64,000 nt of DNA from Lucifuga dentata (lineage: Eukaryota > Chordata > Actinopteri > Ophidiiformes > Bythitidae), in the NCBI GenBank assembly GCA_014773175.1, contig VXCM01000801.1:1-64000 (forward strand). The letters run 5' to 3'. Position numbers and translations under genes: made by a program. The notes under the pieces were generated by a model. That model saw only the letters and a list, made by a program, of their open reading frames with translations. It was not told the DNA's origin and made no database searches. Below, in pieces: positions 36,320 through 50,041 of the stretch (the first letter of the stretch is position 1; the number at the start of each line of letters is the position of its first letter).

Positions 36320-37190
36320 ATTTGGTGCTGGATTAATCTCCAGATTGGGGCATTTTTATGGTCGAAGTTGAAGATTTTGGGACGGATAGTAAGGAAAAAG
36401 AAATGTGAAGAGAATGACACATAGAAGTAATAAAAGAATGACAGAAGGAAGAAGAGAAATAGGAATAAAAAGTCTCACAATTCAGGTAATCATGCAGATT
36501 TCTGACTCATATTTGTCCTATCCTGACCATTTTAAAAGGCACATCTGTGTTATTTTGTAACATAACTACACTCACGCATGCACGTGTTAATTAGAATCAT
36601 TTCTTTCACATCTGTAGACATACTACCAGTCCTCTCCAAGCTGGGATGCAAACCGCCCCTGAATGCTGATGTTGGAGAATCAGCTTATTCATAATGTAAA
36701 CAGGGTCTATCGTCTAAAAGCTTCTCTGTGACAAAGATTGCTTTGGCTTCTTAGAGCTGTATTTGTCTCGCATGTATAAGCAGCAGTCCAAAGCCAGGTG
36801 TTACAACTTAGACAACTCATCCATTAAATTTATACATTTTATAGTGTATTACATTTAATCCATTGTTAATATTTCAAAGGATTCAAAGATTTGTTTCAAT
36901 CACGTAATTCAAACAAAGGTATAGAGTATCCACACTGCACTGCACTACCACATACATATATATACGCACACTCAAGAATAATTTCACACAATAAACAATG
37001 TGTTTGGTCGTAAAAGCATACTCATTTGTCTATAGCACGAAGGTGATTGTTATGTAAGCTATCTGTATGTAAATATTACATAACAAGTGATAGAAGTTTG
37101 GTGGACGAACTGCTGAGATAAACCAGATGCTGGCTCATTTGGTTTGGAAACACACTGGATTCATTCAGTACCACAGATCCTGCCCACAGA
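36320..37190. other. Unassigned sequence
   Basis: No gene or recognised repeat. Confidence 0.6.
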
Positions 37191-37202
37191 GGTTGTGTAT
37201 GC

Positions 37203-37228
37203 GTGTGTGTGTGTGTGTGTGTGTGTGG
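37203..37228. repeat. (GT)n microsatellite
   Basis: About thirteen GT units. Frames on both strands across it are repeat artefacts. Confidence 0.95.
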
Positions 37229-37369
37229 TTTACATCTGAGCAGCGCGCCAAACAGATTTCCCAAATCTATCAACTGAGCATACTTTGTTGCTTTCTGTGG
37301 TCATCTCGCTGTGATTTATTTTGGAGTAAATGAACTCCTCGCTGCCTCGTTGGCAAACAAGTCGCCTCT

Positions 37370-37620
37370 TCTGCAAAATATCCCAGACAAATAAGACATT
37401 GATTAATAGCGTGAAACCTCTAAGATTCTTGCAGCGATTCTCTTAAACCCCAAATATAATCATGCTAATTGAGACAAAATCTTCATATTTATGACAGGCC
37501 GGACTGACGTTGACAGGTCAGTGTCTTGATCCTGGCAGACTGCATGACATGTGGTTATTAGCCAATTACAGGGGCTGTGTTTAGTATTTCCTGACAGAAA
37601 TGAGGCCTAACTTTCCTTTA
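37370..37620. other. Possible conserved non-coding block
   Basis: A repeat-free stretch dense in homeodomain/POU-like words: TTGATTAAT near 37399, ATGCTAATTGAG at 37462 and TTATTAGCCAATTA near 37556. A TGACGTTGACAGGTCA segment lies near 37505. This is an impression of enhancer-like sequence only. Confidence 0.2.
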
Positions 37621-37624
37621 CACG

Positions 37625-40600
37625 GTTATCCACCTGTTCTTCACTCACACATGATGTCTAAACCAGTACCTTAGTGTTCATGATATTAGCTAATGCAAAC
37701 TACATCAGTATTGAAGAAAAACAAAGTTTTAAAAAAATTCTTCTTCTGCAGAGCCTGTTTCAAACTGAAAATATCTTTATCCTAACTTTGTCTGCTGCAG
37801 AACCAATATCAATGATGACCATGAAACTTCACTTTGTTTGCTTTCTGCCCTTTATCACCATTATATCTCTGTGAAGCCTTTAGCTCCCTGACAGGCTCAC
37901 ATATTATGTGACGTTCCCTCCCAGAGAGAGGCCCATTGTTGTTTTGGGTACTGGGAATGGGTAGCAGATGCTGGAGGGAACATCAGATACTGAACATGAA
38001 GGTGGGGGAGAGGATGTCTCCTCAAAGCCCAGAGACAAAACCATTGAAACTCCTCAAAGTGCATGTTGTTCCTTGTTTTCTGATGACAAACGCTTCTATT
38101 TGTGAAAGAGTGGTACGAGTTTCCAAACCGTGTTAATTTGTTTCTCCTGAGTTAGCCCTGAACATTGTACATCTAATGAGTGTTAGCACATACTAGTGTG
38201 TCTGACACAGTCCAGCTACATATTGTGAATATTTTCGCATTAATTAAAAAAAAAAAAAAAAAAAATCTTTTCCATGGATTTGAATATGATCCTTGAACTT
38301 CATTTGACCTGCTTATGGAAACGGATGGGTATTACTGAAATATCTTTACCAATTTCCATTAAGCTGAGATTTTCTGAACTCACCATTTAGTTTTCAAACC
38401 CCTCCACAAGTAGCACTGTTAAGCACTGAGGCTAAGGCCACTTCAGGTAATATGAACCGTGATGATATTATGCATTGTTGGCATACCTTACTGACTCTGA
38501 CCTGGGTCTGTTGTCTCAGACCAGTGACTTTCACACAAGTCACATTGTACACGCTGCCTGTCTGATATGAGGCAGCTGACTGATGAATGTTCAGGTTCAG
38601 ACTGCTATGATTTATATTTGGATGCAGCTGAGGTGGATGGAGCGCTTGTGTCTTTAGTTTAGAGATCTTGTTAGTGAACTGTTTGTGCCCTGGGCTTTCG
38701 AAGAAGTTTCAAGCTTCAGTTTGTTTTGTTGAAGTTGCTTGGGCTGAAATGCAGCCAAGCTAGAATTTCTATGGCAGTATTTGACGTTAGATATACTCAG
38801 ATCTGTTGCTCATCTGCACAGTTTTTCCCCTGATTTACATGCCAAGGCTTATACAATTGCTTCCCCACAGAGATGGACACATTTCAAGGGCAAGCAGTTT
38901 CCCCTGACCCACACTTTACTGAGGTATTGTGATAAGCCACTGTGGTCTCAACAAGCTCAACAAGCTTGTGATCTTGTGTGATCTGGCAACACAAAGCTGA
39001 AAAACAGTGAGGTCATTATTAAGCCGCCAGAACAGCCAAAGGCTAATTCATTCACCATCCAGGAGCCCGCACAGCTCCGTCAAACCAGAATCATGTCCAA
39101 AGGTAAAGGGCAACATGTCTCTCTGCAACATCTGAAGCCTCACTTTTGTGTTTACCGAAGGTCTTGTCTGTCAGTAAGAATTATATAACTTTGTGATCAG
39201 GTAGGACATTTTTTCAAGCTCAGTCCAAAATGCAGCTGTGTTACTATCAGAGAGCAGAAGCCTAAAAGATTGGAAGGAGCATTACATCATTATTACATCA
39301 TTGTGATTGTTACACAACTCAGCGACACCAGCGTGCAAGCTACCTACACAATTAGCAACACCAGAATAAATCAAAGTAATGTAAGACTGAAAATAACGAG
39401 CTGATGAATGAAGATGCAATATTCCAGCTGAAACAGCTTGATTAGCTAATTGCACTTCACACTTTCAAGCTTGATTGTCGTGCAAGAAGCAAAGAAATCT
39501 GCATGCCTGAACTTCAAGAGGATAACAATCATGATTTATGGAATGAAAGTGAACTCTAATTATCATAAAATTCTACAATAAAAAATCACACCTCTGTGGT
39601 TTTGCTGTGGGTTTTCCAACAAAAATGAAAGGACTTTCTCCATTTTAAACTAGAAGAAGGTTAATTACGTATCGTGAAACGGTCCCATTTCCCCATTTAA
39701 TTTTTTCTGACTAATCATTGTAGTGCAGTTTTGGATAGTGGATGGTGGCTGTACTGTGCCAGGGTACGATGATTCTGGGTGGTCTGTGCCCTCTGCTATC
39801 CCATGGTAGCTCATTATTAAAACCCCTTTAATCATTTTCCAGTGACTGTCTGGGTTTGCTCTTGAAAATGAGATAATAGTACTACACTGGGTGTAACAAA
39901 GCAGCAAGCCAAAGCATGACACAAACAGCCAGGTTCACTTTCTCCTCAGGTACCTCTAAATGAATGAGAGCACAGTCTGTCTATCAGTAAGTGCATCATT
40001 TTCAGAGTGGAAAAGGTTTTGATCATTGCTATAAAATAGACTTTTCTTCATTACAATATATCTCTTTCTATTTCACCTCTCCTTATAGTTTTACAAAGCT
40101 TCTCTATATGACTACAACCAGGTTTAGTGTTAGATTAAGTAAGTGTTAATGGACAATGTGTGTGTTACAGAAGAAGAGTTGGCCTCTGAATATTGACAAA
40201 GTGTTATGTCAGATTTCCCAGGTCAGATCTCACAAAACCCCGGTGCGCCTTTAAAAACCCAAAATAGCCACCGCTGCATTCCAGAGACAGACAGCCCAGA
40301 CAATGTTGTAACTATGTACTGAAAGAAACAGACAGCCAACGCCGTATGCGTATGTGCGCGTGCCAGCAGGTCTGCTGGCTACTCGTTGCTCATTTCAAAA
40401 TAAATGTTATTAATTTTAATTATTACTCTTTGTGCTCAGTAAAATAATCATTCACAGCTGTTTTGTTTAAGTTTTGGCTGTGTGTGTGTGTGTGAATGTT
40501 TGGTAAAACTAACTTGCAGATTAAGTTACATAGTGCAGTGTAGGCACATAAACCTCATTCTTTCTCAGTTTTTATTTATATATAGTATGAAGGCTGGTAC

Positions 40601-43180
40601 AATTTTACTACTGATCATGGCAGAGTAATCTAGTGCAAAACAGCAAAATAAGAAGAAAATATGGTGATCACATAAGTAAATAACAACATGAGTGTTAGAA
40701 GTTGGCACAGTAGAGTGTTTCCCTTCAGTAAAAGTACAAATAAATAAATGGCGTAACATTGTAGATTGTAATAAATAACTCAAATTAACTTGCCCTGCTC
40801 ATCTTCAGTATATAAAACATAAATGCTATCACCAAGTAAAGTTACTGATGATGTTAAAGAGCTGATCTTTGGCAGATTACGATATAAATAATCTCGTTGA
40901 TGCTGCACTTAAATAGGGCTCATAAGTCCATCTCCAACACAAACCCATGGTGGATGAGGCAAAGAACTCAATTGAAGTTAGCATAATGGCTATACTAATG
41001 CTGTTCATAAATTGCAACAAGTCAACACTGACTAATTTCAACCCATCGTTTGCTTTTTCTGTCACAAGAATACACCTAGCTAACACTCTTGACTAGTCAG
41101 CATCACCTGCTTGCTTTATTGGTTAATATGCTGCCTGGCTCGTCTCCTCCTTTTGATTTTCTTATTCACCCGGTTGGCTCAGCTTGTTGTGTTCCCTAAC
41201 TTTGGCAATTAGCCAGTTAGTCTTGTAGCCGAACCATTTCTAAACAATAGTGGAAGTTCCCTTTTTAGGAAGAAATTTGTCAGGCACTGAACGTTGTTTC
41301 TTCTGAGCGTGCTTGTGTTGTTTCTTCATGTTGCATATGATGTGAAAATTCAACAAGTCATCTCATCAAAATATTGTCAATATCATGACATGACAAAGTT
41401 TTATCATATTATGTCTTATTATTATGAACGGTATGATATGACATAGCTCTAGATTGTAGGTGTGACTGGATGCTTAAATATCTCACAGTTATATGTCACT
41501 GTTAATGCTAAAGCATCTTTTTTTTAAAAATTTGAACAGATGTATTGACTTTCAACACCTAATTATGTCTTATTGCTTTGAATCAAAACATCGCAACAAA
41601 GCATTTAGACAAATTGCACAAAAAATACAGTATGTAATCATGTGAAGATGTAAGAACTGACGTGTTCATATCTGTGTTCAGCAGAATGGAAATTTGGGCT
41701 TGTCACGTCATGTGCACTGTCAGCTTTTCTCGTTCTCTCAGGTGATATACACCATAATACAACACAACCTGAAGATATTTTTCACCCAAACATCATCAGC
41801 AGACTCCCATTTTTGCTGATCTCAGGTTTCTTGCACATTTGAGCTTGTTGAAATATGATGTTCGCTGTCGGGAAGAGGTATCTCCAGGGTTAACATATTT
41901 CTCAGGTTTAACATCTCCTCTAGCATCTCTGAGATAGAAGGTGATAGCGAAGGGGGAAGCAGCTGGAATTAATCTCTGACACCATCTCTTCTCACACTGT
42001 GTATTGCTCAAGGCTTCGCAACTTGGCTGTCACTGAACATACATTAAAAATTAGCATGCAAAATTAAAACTGAACCCTGCAACTTCATACTTCGATGGCC
42101 AGCGAGAGATTGATTGTCTTTCACACTTGAGGAAGAGGTGCAGTGCCACAAAACCCTACGAAGAAAATAAAACTCTGTTTCTGCCATTATTTTCAGATGG
42201 GAGAGCAAATATCTGTATTATGGTACAATAGATACATTTTTCAGAGGATGAAAAACAAGTTTTCCCCTAAGTCACAGTCATGTCATCTGAAGATTGATTG
42301 ATCGGAGGTCATGTCTGTGATTCGTAGAAGCTCACAAAGGCATTCTGACCCTGCTTTAGTTTTATCACTGAAATGTCCTTGGCAATCCTCAGACATTTCC
42401 AGCATCTCACGGCAGAGGTTCACAAATGAGCCGCTTTGAAAAGATGCCAACACAAAGTGGAAAATACTGTTGCATAACTACTTGTTTTTCCTTTTGATGC
42501 TTTAAAAAAAAAAGAGTAAATTTCCAATTTCCAAAACATAAGCAATAAGGTGTCTCGATACCAGCTCTGCATGGAGCTCCTGCAAACAAACACGAGTTGA
42601 AACCCAGATGTAGCGCATTCGCCTCCCCGTTTTCAGGTTTTGTTTTTGGACATGCTTGAGCTTATAAGCCACATGTGCACACATCATGCGGCTTCGTTTT
42701 ATGATTAACAATAAAAAAAAGGCAACAGTGCAGACAAAAGCAGCAGCCTCACACCTGTTCACCTTTCTCAGCCTTTTTCACTGCTGTTCACTGTCCACAA
42801 ACCCTGACGTGGTCCTAAACCTTATGTGGTGCACCTGTGGATCACTTACATGCACCGATGTATAGTAGTTATCTTTCAATAGCAGCGTCTATCTTTTTCT
42901 CTGGTGTCTTTTCTATCTGTGTGCTGCTACCGTGCAGCCTGTGAGACTGATACTCATGGGAATGTCTGAAAATCGTCCAGCAGATGAAAAGAGTTGTCCC
43001 CATGCGGTGATGCTCAGACTGACTATCCTTTGTCTTTGTCCTTCTGACTCACTGTCATCACAGTCATCAAGCCTTTGCTGGTCAACTGTAGCTACTCTGA
43101 ACTTCAGTCTGGGCTCAAACACAGATACTGTAACCGCTGTCACCATTCGACATGGTGAAATATATCAGAATCCTGATTTC
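37625..43180. other. Unassigned sequence
   Basis: More than 5 kb with no supportable gene or recognised transposon. It contains a poly-A run (38246-38265), a small (TG)n at about 40480-40494 and a short tandem ATTACATCATT at 39283-39304. All open frames are short and featureless. Confidence 0.55.
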
Positions 43181-43185
43181 CAGTC

Positions 43186-43320
43186 ATCACTTGTAGAAGT
43201 AATCAAATCATTTGCTTAAGTAGAAGTATTAATGCCATAATGGAAAAATACTTAATTATAAGTTTTGGATATTTTGCTTGAGTGCATGTACAGTATTAGA
43301 AGTATTAAAGCACTCAGTGT
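43186..43320 (+). mobile_element. 'AAGTAAAAGTAC' type MITE fragment
   Basis: CACTTGTAGAAGTAATCAAA, then TTGCTTAAGTAGAAGTATTA, CATAATGGAAAAATACTTAA and GTACAGTATTAGAAGTATTA in the family order. Confidence 0.6.
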
Positions 43321-43899
43321 GAAGAACAGTCCCTCTCAAATTACTGGGGGAAGACTTGCTAAGTATGCAAAGTTTGGAATAAAATAAGGAAACTTTTGGA
43401 GTGAAACACTAAATATGAACAAAAATGGAGATGCAGCGTTTTTTTCTAACACTGACCAATAAAGAACCTTGTATTTGGGGGATTTTCCTGTCAGATAGAG
43501 GATTACATGCTCTTCTACACTGAAGTAAATTCTCTCAATTCACTCCCTTTGTCAGACTTTTCAGATAATTGGTAAAATGCATTGTGCCATCAAGCTAAAA
43601 TGAACCTAAGGTACAATCATAGAACCATTTGTGCATTATTTTGCCAAATCCCCTAATCTTCCAAAATCAGACGTTATACACCCACCTTAAAATTCATTGT
43701 TTTGCTTGCTAACACTTATGCACAACTGTAGAAGACATGATTGTTTTAATTTCTCGGTAAAAACAGTTGTCTCTTGGGATTAGACTCCCTGGCTACTCTT
43801 CCATGTGGCTCCCTGTTAGAGCGGTTAAATTAAGTTACTTTGACAAAACAAAAAAATTAATAGCCATCATGTTTGATTATCTACCTAAAGTACATTTCA

Positions 43900-43977
43900 A
43901 CTCTCTACAAGTTAATGCAACCTGTATGCAGGTTGCATATACTGGGCTCAAACATATTAAATCACTGGTATGGTCCT
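43900..43977 (-). mobile_element. MITE family 1 terminal fragment (copy E)
   Basis: ACTGGGCTCAAACATATTAA then CACTGGTATGGTCCT is followed by TTAA (43978-43981), a family right end. A hairpin TGCAACCTG-TATG-CAGGTTGCA (43916-43937) lies just inside. The rest of the element is lost or unrecognisable. Confidence 0.65.
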
Positions 43978-43984
43978 TTAATAA

Positions 43985-45890
43985 GTCAGTTTACAAACCG
44001 ATACCCGCAAATCCAGAGAAAACATGAAAAGCATGTCACAGTTCATGGAAATCTATGCACAATCTTAACATTTCCATAGAAATTTTCCATGAAGAGTCTT
44101 CATTTTGACGCAATCCTTCTCCATCATCTCGCCGTCGTGTTTTGAAGTGGAACTAACTGCTGTCGGCTGAAGCTGCAGTGGAAAAGCAGTGATGCTGTTA
44201 CATGACTGTCTCCTTTCTGGTTACAATTATGTGATTTAGAATCTGGCTGGTCTTCTGCTGCGTGTCTGGGTTTCCTCTTCCTTTCTCCTCATTCTTTCCT
44301 TAGCTGACCGTTCTAAAGCGGATCAGAGTGGATCAGCGTGTCAGCAGCCAATTCACAGGCTTGTTTGTCGAGTTAAACCGGGTCATTCGAAGTCTAAACT
44401 CTGTCTTCCAAATGGGTGCTCAGGGCTGCTTTCATTTTAGTCCGCCTGATTTTGATACCAGAAATATTATTAGCAATTTTGCACAAGAACCCATTCAGCT
44501 TTGCGCAAGTGTCAATATTGGGCATTACTGCTACAACCAAATCAATAAATGAATTATGATTGTGCTGAAATTATGTGGTAAACTGCTTTCTCCCTGATAC
44601 GTTGATGTTTTCTGCCTAAGTCAAGTTTCAATCACAGTCTTACGACACCAGTGTCTGAGGTCAGCAGCAGCAAAAAGGGTTACATAGGTGATTTGTTTTC
44701 TTAGATGCACATTTTCCCACAGGCCACAGTTCAGTTTAGTCCACTAGCCGAGAGACGGAAGCACTCCTCCTCCTCGATCGTGGCCAGAGTACAGAGCACT
44801 TAGACCCTGATAAGAGTACTTGCTCACTATCAGATGCAGCCTAATTGCTCTGACATTATTATTGTGTCTGAAGGATAAATACGCTGTCAAGGCATACCAG
44901 TGCAAATCTACCCAGACAGCATTGCCCCAGTTTTACAATCTGAGTGCCTATTTTATGGTAGTTAAACAATGTGGAAGTCTACTTTGGGGCTGGGTGTTGA
45001 CAAAATTGGCTAAATCTGACATTCTTTCACCACAGAATTCCACCCATGACAGTAACATTCTTTTTTTAGGATAACCAAATCCACCTTGGCCTGCTTCTGT
45101 CAGTTACAGTTAAAATAGGATTGACAAAGATTCCTGAGCGAGTAAAGATGCTGTGGTTCAAAACTGGGTGAAATTCTCTTAAGCACTCTAAAGTATTGCT
45201 ACACAACGGCCCTAATACATCACAGGAGCTGGAGAAAATCACTGTATTACTGCCCAGATTGGACAAGTATGCCTTTGATCCAGAGAGGCTGCGTCTGAGA
45301 GAAATACAGGCTCCAGGCACACTCAGCACTTTAACTGATCCACCTACTGTTATGAAATACCCGAGACTGAGATCTGCTTAGCTTTGTCTCAGTTATTAAT
45401 ATTTATTTCTTGACAGCAACGAGAGCTGATTAAATTAAAATGCTGCTTGGCGACCCAGAGATGAGAACAGTGCGACATTAATCCAAAAAATATCTACTTT
45501 CTCTGTGAAGGGATTTAGTCTTTGTAATCTATACAACCATAAAAAATGTCTTGACTTGAATAGCTAAAGTACCAGACTTATTGAAGGATTAAGGAAACTC
45601 CTGTTATGTTCGTCTGAGACTTACTGCATGTATTTTTAGTCCATCAGTCTTTATTGGTGGTCTTTAGAATTTATTAAAACTCCAAAGACTTTGGTAGAAT
45701 TTCTGTTGATGCTCGGACAGTCCCTCCACGCTGCGTGCAAACTTATCAACAGGGAATCTTTAGACCAGCCCACTTTGACAATGAGTGTTTATCATTGTTG
45801 CACAGTCATTAGTGTTTGCATGACAAATGTGCACAAACAAAAGGCCTTGAATGAACTGTTCCAATAACACCTTGGGGAAGTTTCCCACTT
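43985..45890. other. Unassigned sequence
   Basis: No gene or recognised transposon. The open frame ending at 45381 (about 70 codons from 45172) has a plausible hydrophilic composition but no domain, start or splice support. Confidence 0.5.
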
Positions 45891-45899
45891 TCTAGAAAT

Positions 45900-46175
45900 T
45901 ATTTGGGCAGGTCTGGTCACGGCAATCACACTCGGGTGCTGAACATGAACATGAGCTGCACTAGTACTGTGAACAGTCAGCACTAGTACATTCTTGATCT
46001 GGAACTAGAGAGGACTATGATATTCTTTGGGAGTTTTCACACCTTTCTGGTTTAGTCCAGTTCAGTCAGACTAGGGTTCATTTCCCCCCTTGGAAAGTTT
46101 TTTCAGGCAGGTCTGATTTCTCGCTCGGGACTCGCTCGCACCAAAATAATCAAACCGAGGTCACCTTTGTTTGAT
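45900..46175 (+). mobile_element. DNA-transposon fragments of the 'TTTTCACACCT' type
   Basis: GAGTTTTCACACCTTTCTGG then TTTAGTCCAGTTCAGTCAGA, GGTCTGATTTCTCGCTCGGG, GCACCAAAATAATCAAACCG and AGGTCACCTTTGTTTG follow the order of a fish MITE I know from memory. A second short piece at about 45910-45942 (GCAGGTCTGGTCACGGCAAT then CACACTCGGGTGC) is of the same kind. Termini are not defined. Confidence 0.45.
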
Positions 46176-46179
46176 TTAT

Positions 46180-47285
46180 GGTGAGAACATTATCCAAACT
46201 ACATCTGTACCAGCTACGGTGATATATTGATCTACTGATTGATATAGAACCAGAGAGGGCTACATAAAGCAAAAACAGCTTTGAGTACCTATAGCACATC
46301 AATCACATGCAGTGAAAAGGTTGTAACATTCCAAGCTCACCTTAACAGTCTTCAAATCAACATGCTGAAGGTGTATGGCTCCAAAAATTAAGACCAGAAA
46401 CATATTCCACTTCTGTTGTTGCCCCAGCAGAGTAAACTTCCTGTTTTGATTTTGTAAGTCCTACCCCGAGTCATTTCTGACCAATAAATGGAGCGAGCAT
46501 TCTCACATGGCTATCTATTGATATATTTTAATTAGCTTGAAAGCACTCATTTGTAGAAAACTGATCTGCATTTGAAACAGATTAAAATAATTTTACTGCA
46601 GATTTTCACATCTTAAGATAAAATACATTAAGGCCTCAATATTAGACAAAAATGACTTGTTAAAATGGAGATTTTTTTTTTTTCTACGTATGTAGCCTCA
46701 AGCCCACTCATCATACTAGGATGTTTCAAAAACAAATTATTCTTCTTATATATTAGACATTAAAAATGATGCCACAGAGCCTAGCAAAGATAAACATTAC
46801 CACATCTCATCAATAGCAAAATACTGCCACTCAGTTATGTGTGTGTGTACATGTGCACAAATTTCAATATGGATCAACTGACATAATTCTTTCCACACCC
46901 TCCATACCCTGCACACATGGCTCCAAAATGTCAAGGTCACTACACTGGAAGTCCTCGCCTGTCAGCTCTCTTATGGGGGCCACAGCAAACCCAAGTGTCC
47001 ATCTCGCTGTCACAGAATAGACTTCACACAGGCTGAAGGGAGCCGTGGAAACATCCTCATCATGTTGCGTTCAATTATTCACAGCAGAGCCAACATCTGT
47101 GAAAACCACAAGATAGCGGTCCTCGACTGTCAGCCAGAACACAGTGGGTGGTTTTGGCACATTATTGATGACAGGGACGTAAGAGGTCGGAGTGGGAAGA
47201 GAACAGCAAACCTGGAGTTGGTGGCTTGCTCAGGGATACTTCATCAGGGCAGATGCTTGTGGTCAAAGGGATATAAAACCTCTTA
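46180..47285. other. Unassigned sequence
   Basis: No gene or recognised repeat. Confidence 0.6.
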
Positions 47286-47289
47286 ATCA

Positions 47290-47433
47290 AGTGGTTTTCA
47301 ATGCTGGTCCTCAAGTATCACAGCACTGCATATTTAGCCAATCAAGACCAATTGTTGATCAACTGTTGAGGATCAGGGAGAGATGGAAAATATGCAGTGC
47401 TGTGGTGCTTGAGGACCAGGACTGAGAGCCACT
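47290..47433. mobile_element. Foldback MITE, 144 bp
   Basis: The two halves are inverted copies. The left half has AGTGGTTTTCAATGCTGGTC then CTCAAGTATCACAGCACTGC ATATTT. The right half, complemented, has AGTGGCTCTCAGTCCTGGTC then CTCAAGCACCACAGCACTGC ATATTT. The arms of about 46 bp differ at only a few positions and the loop is about 50 bp. The AGTGGTTCTCAA-type end is typical of hAT elements. I cannot define an 8-bp target duplication. Confidence 0.85.
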
Positions 47434-47439
47434 CCGTGA

Positions 47440-48465
47440 ATCTAATCCCTTTAGATTATAAACAGGCACAATTGTGAGTGAATGAACCAAAAATGTCCAG
47501 ACTAATCTTAATGTTGCAGCTTCTTCTGCTGCAGTCTCGGGAAGGAGAGCTGCAACACTTCCAATATAACCCGTTGTAAAGAAAACACTTAAACATCTAC
47601 AGATGTACTGTAGATCTCTGTCATCAGCTACGACAAGATGAATCTGATTGGCTGGCAGATGCCTCCATATTTTTAGCAAAGTGCCTCCGTGCAGACATCT
47701 AACAAACTACTCTGACTTTACAAAGGAAATTTCTTGCTAACTGTGTATCTGTTTCATTTTTGCTATCAATTTAATAAAATTAATATTGGTCATGTATTTA
47801 TGTTTGTAACTATATGTAAATTATTTTGAAAGTGCATATTTTACAGTATTTGCATGTGTGGTGTATTGATTTTTTTTCCATTTTATGCAGACAAATTGCA
47901 TTTATGTAAGAAGCTCACTACAATTCTGTTACATGTGCAAAGGTCCATAGTCCATGTGAATGTTTTCCACTGGCAAACTCGTGCTCGGCTATAAGTTAAA
48001 GGTATAGACAGGTATAATTGGCACTGTAGCAAATTCTCTTGAATGTCACCCAGCTGACTTCCATAAAGCTTCACATAGGAAAAGTAATTAGACCGTGAGT
48101 CAAGAGTTCTTAGAAAATTCACTCAGCCAGCAGTTCTATACAATCTGAATGAGTCATAATTCTTTCCATTTCATCTGTTTCAAGTGATGACTTCTCCCCC
48201 CTCCTGAGGTCTGTCACACTGGGACTCTGGACATCTTACATAATTTTTCATGTTGCGTTAAGTCTATGAATGTGATTGAAGCTGATGGGGAGCCCACGTT
48301 TTGGCCTGTAGAGGAAATCAAAAGGCCAAAATCTATGACATTTTGGATAAGTCCTTCTCTGAGGCCTCTTTATTCATCTCATGCTCTAAAGTTTGGCCAG
48401 AGCTCCCAAGTCTGTTCAGGTCACTCTTGTCATTTTTCTCTCTGACCAGACAGCGGGATGTGCAG
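47440..48465. other. Unassigned sequence
   Basis: No gene or recognised repeat. Confidence 0.6.
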
Positions 48466-48471
48466 GCCCCT

Positions 48472-48602
48472 GAAGCACTGCAGGGCCCCTCTGGTCTTAA
48501 CTTTGCTTATTAAAAAAAAAAAGAGAGTGGTGGAAANGAAGCACTGCAGGGCCCCTCTGGTCTTAACTTTGCTTATTAAAAAAAAAAAGAGAGTGGTGGA
48601 AA
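48472..48602. other. Assembly join: 65-bp exact duplication around 'n' (48537)
   Basis: 48472-48536 and 48538-48602 are identical, including an 11-A run. Only one copy is likely to be real. Confidence 0.95.
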
Positions 48603-48669
48603 TGTTACATAATTTTTCCGCACGGAAACACATTTCTGGCAAATTTGCTGTTCATCAACATTTTGTCTG

Positions 48670-48706
48670 TTTTTTTTTTTTTTTTTTTNTTTTTTTTTTT
48701 TTTTTT
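48670..48706. repeat. Poly-T run with assembly 'n' (48689)
   Basis: A homopolymer with an uncertain length. Confidence 0.95.
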
Positions 48707-48709
48707 CAT

Positions 48710-49285
48710 CAGCGTTCAAAGGTTGAACAGCTTTAATGTGATTTTCCTTCGTGAAGTTCTGGGCCATTTCCTCCTAATTTTATAGTTTCACCTCCTGTTC
48801 GCACTATTTTCGACAGTGATGATACTGTTTATGTTGTACAGTAAAAGTCTCCCTTTTCTGAGGCAAAAACTCATCACCGCTCAGTATTCCTGGAGAAGGT
48901 CTGACTTTTATTAAAGCAGAAAAACTTTTTAAAACTTTAACTTTTTAACTCTCAGTATGATAAAAGCTTTTGAAAAGTGTTTTGTGGAATGTGCTAAAAT
49001 AGATCTGTGCATTTGTTGTTAGCATTTAATTATGATAAATACGTCCAAAAGAGAAATTTTCCCTGTTAAAAAGACTGTACTTGCATTGTAAGATGTAAAA
49101 TTTTTTAATTTGTGATTACATTTTCCTCACCATCAATAGAGCTGTCACGTACTCTTTGACAGAGGTCATGAACTTTCTCAGGAAAGAGGAACAATCTTAT
49201 TTTAGATTGAGACTCACTTGCCATGTATTGCTTTGTTTTCTAAAAGATTGTTGTTTGAGCAGATCCCACGCAATGTGTCTGCACA
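48710..49285. other. Unassigned AT-rich sequence
   Basis: No gene or recognised repeat. Confidence 0.6.
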
Positions 49286-49291
49286 TCTGGC

Positions 49292-49336
49292 TTGTGTGTA
49301 TGTGTATGTGTGTGTGTGTGTGTGTGTGTCTGTGTA
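49292..49336. repeat. (TG)n microsatellite, interrupted
   Basis: TG units with TATG and TCTG interruptions. Open frames on both strands across it are artefacts. Confidence 0.9.
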
Positions 49337-50041
49337 TTCTGCTGCCTCTTGGCGATGGTCGCATGACTGCAGCTTTTTTTTTTTTGGCTTCTGCTTTACG
49401 ATCAAACCAGCAGCTTTGTAGTTCTGCCATCATGCTCTCATGAAGTGATAATGACACGGTTAAATATTTTGAGAATGGGGACTTTTTACGACTGTAATTA
49501 AATCCTGGTTTCACAAGTCTAACAAACAACTTGATTACAACTTTGGCTTAATCGTCGATGAGTGTACTGTAGCTTTTTTACAGTAGGATATAACAGCTGA
49601 CAAATGTTGATATGTGGCAGGCAACATAAGTACTTTCAACAGCTTGGAATAACATTAAACATCAGAGATGATGGCAGACTAGCTGTAAAACTATAAATGC
49701 TGCCCAAAGTGTCAGTTCCATTCTGCCTGTGATGAGTAAAGTCTGCATGCTAGGTTTCATTTAACATTGTACTTCCATCCAGAATCTCTCATATCTTTGT
49801 GTCATTTCTCCATCTGGTAGATTCACGTTTCTGAAAAACAGCCTCAGGTTCAAAAGCCTCCCAGTCTTTGTGCCAGACAGGGATGCCTTGGATTACAGGC
49901 AGCTGCTGTGTGGAAGTATACAGAGTGTCTGCAGAGGACCACAAATACGAAAGAACAGTGTAAATCCTCTTTCATAATCAAAACGTGACAAAACATTTAG
50001 ATGTATGGCCTTCAAAGTTTTACAATAATAAAAATTATACA

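Noticed and set aside
45172..45381. About 70-codon open stretch with plausible hydrophilic composition
   Set aside because: No start codon within the expected context, no splice site that I can support and no known similarity. The length is not unusual.
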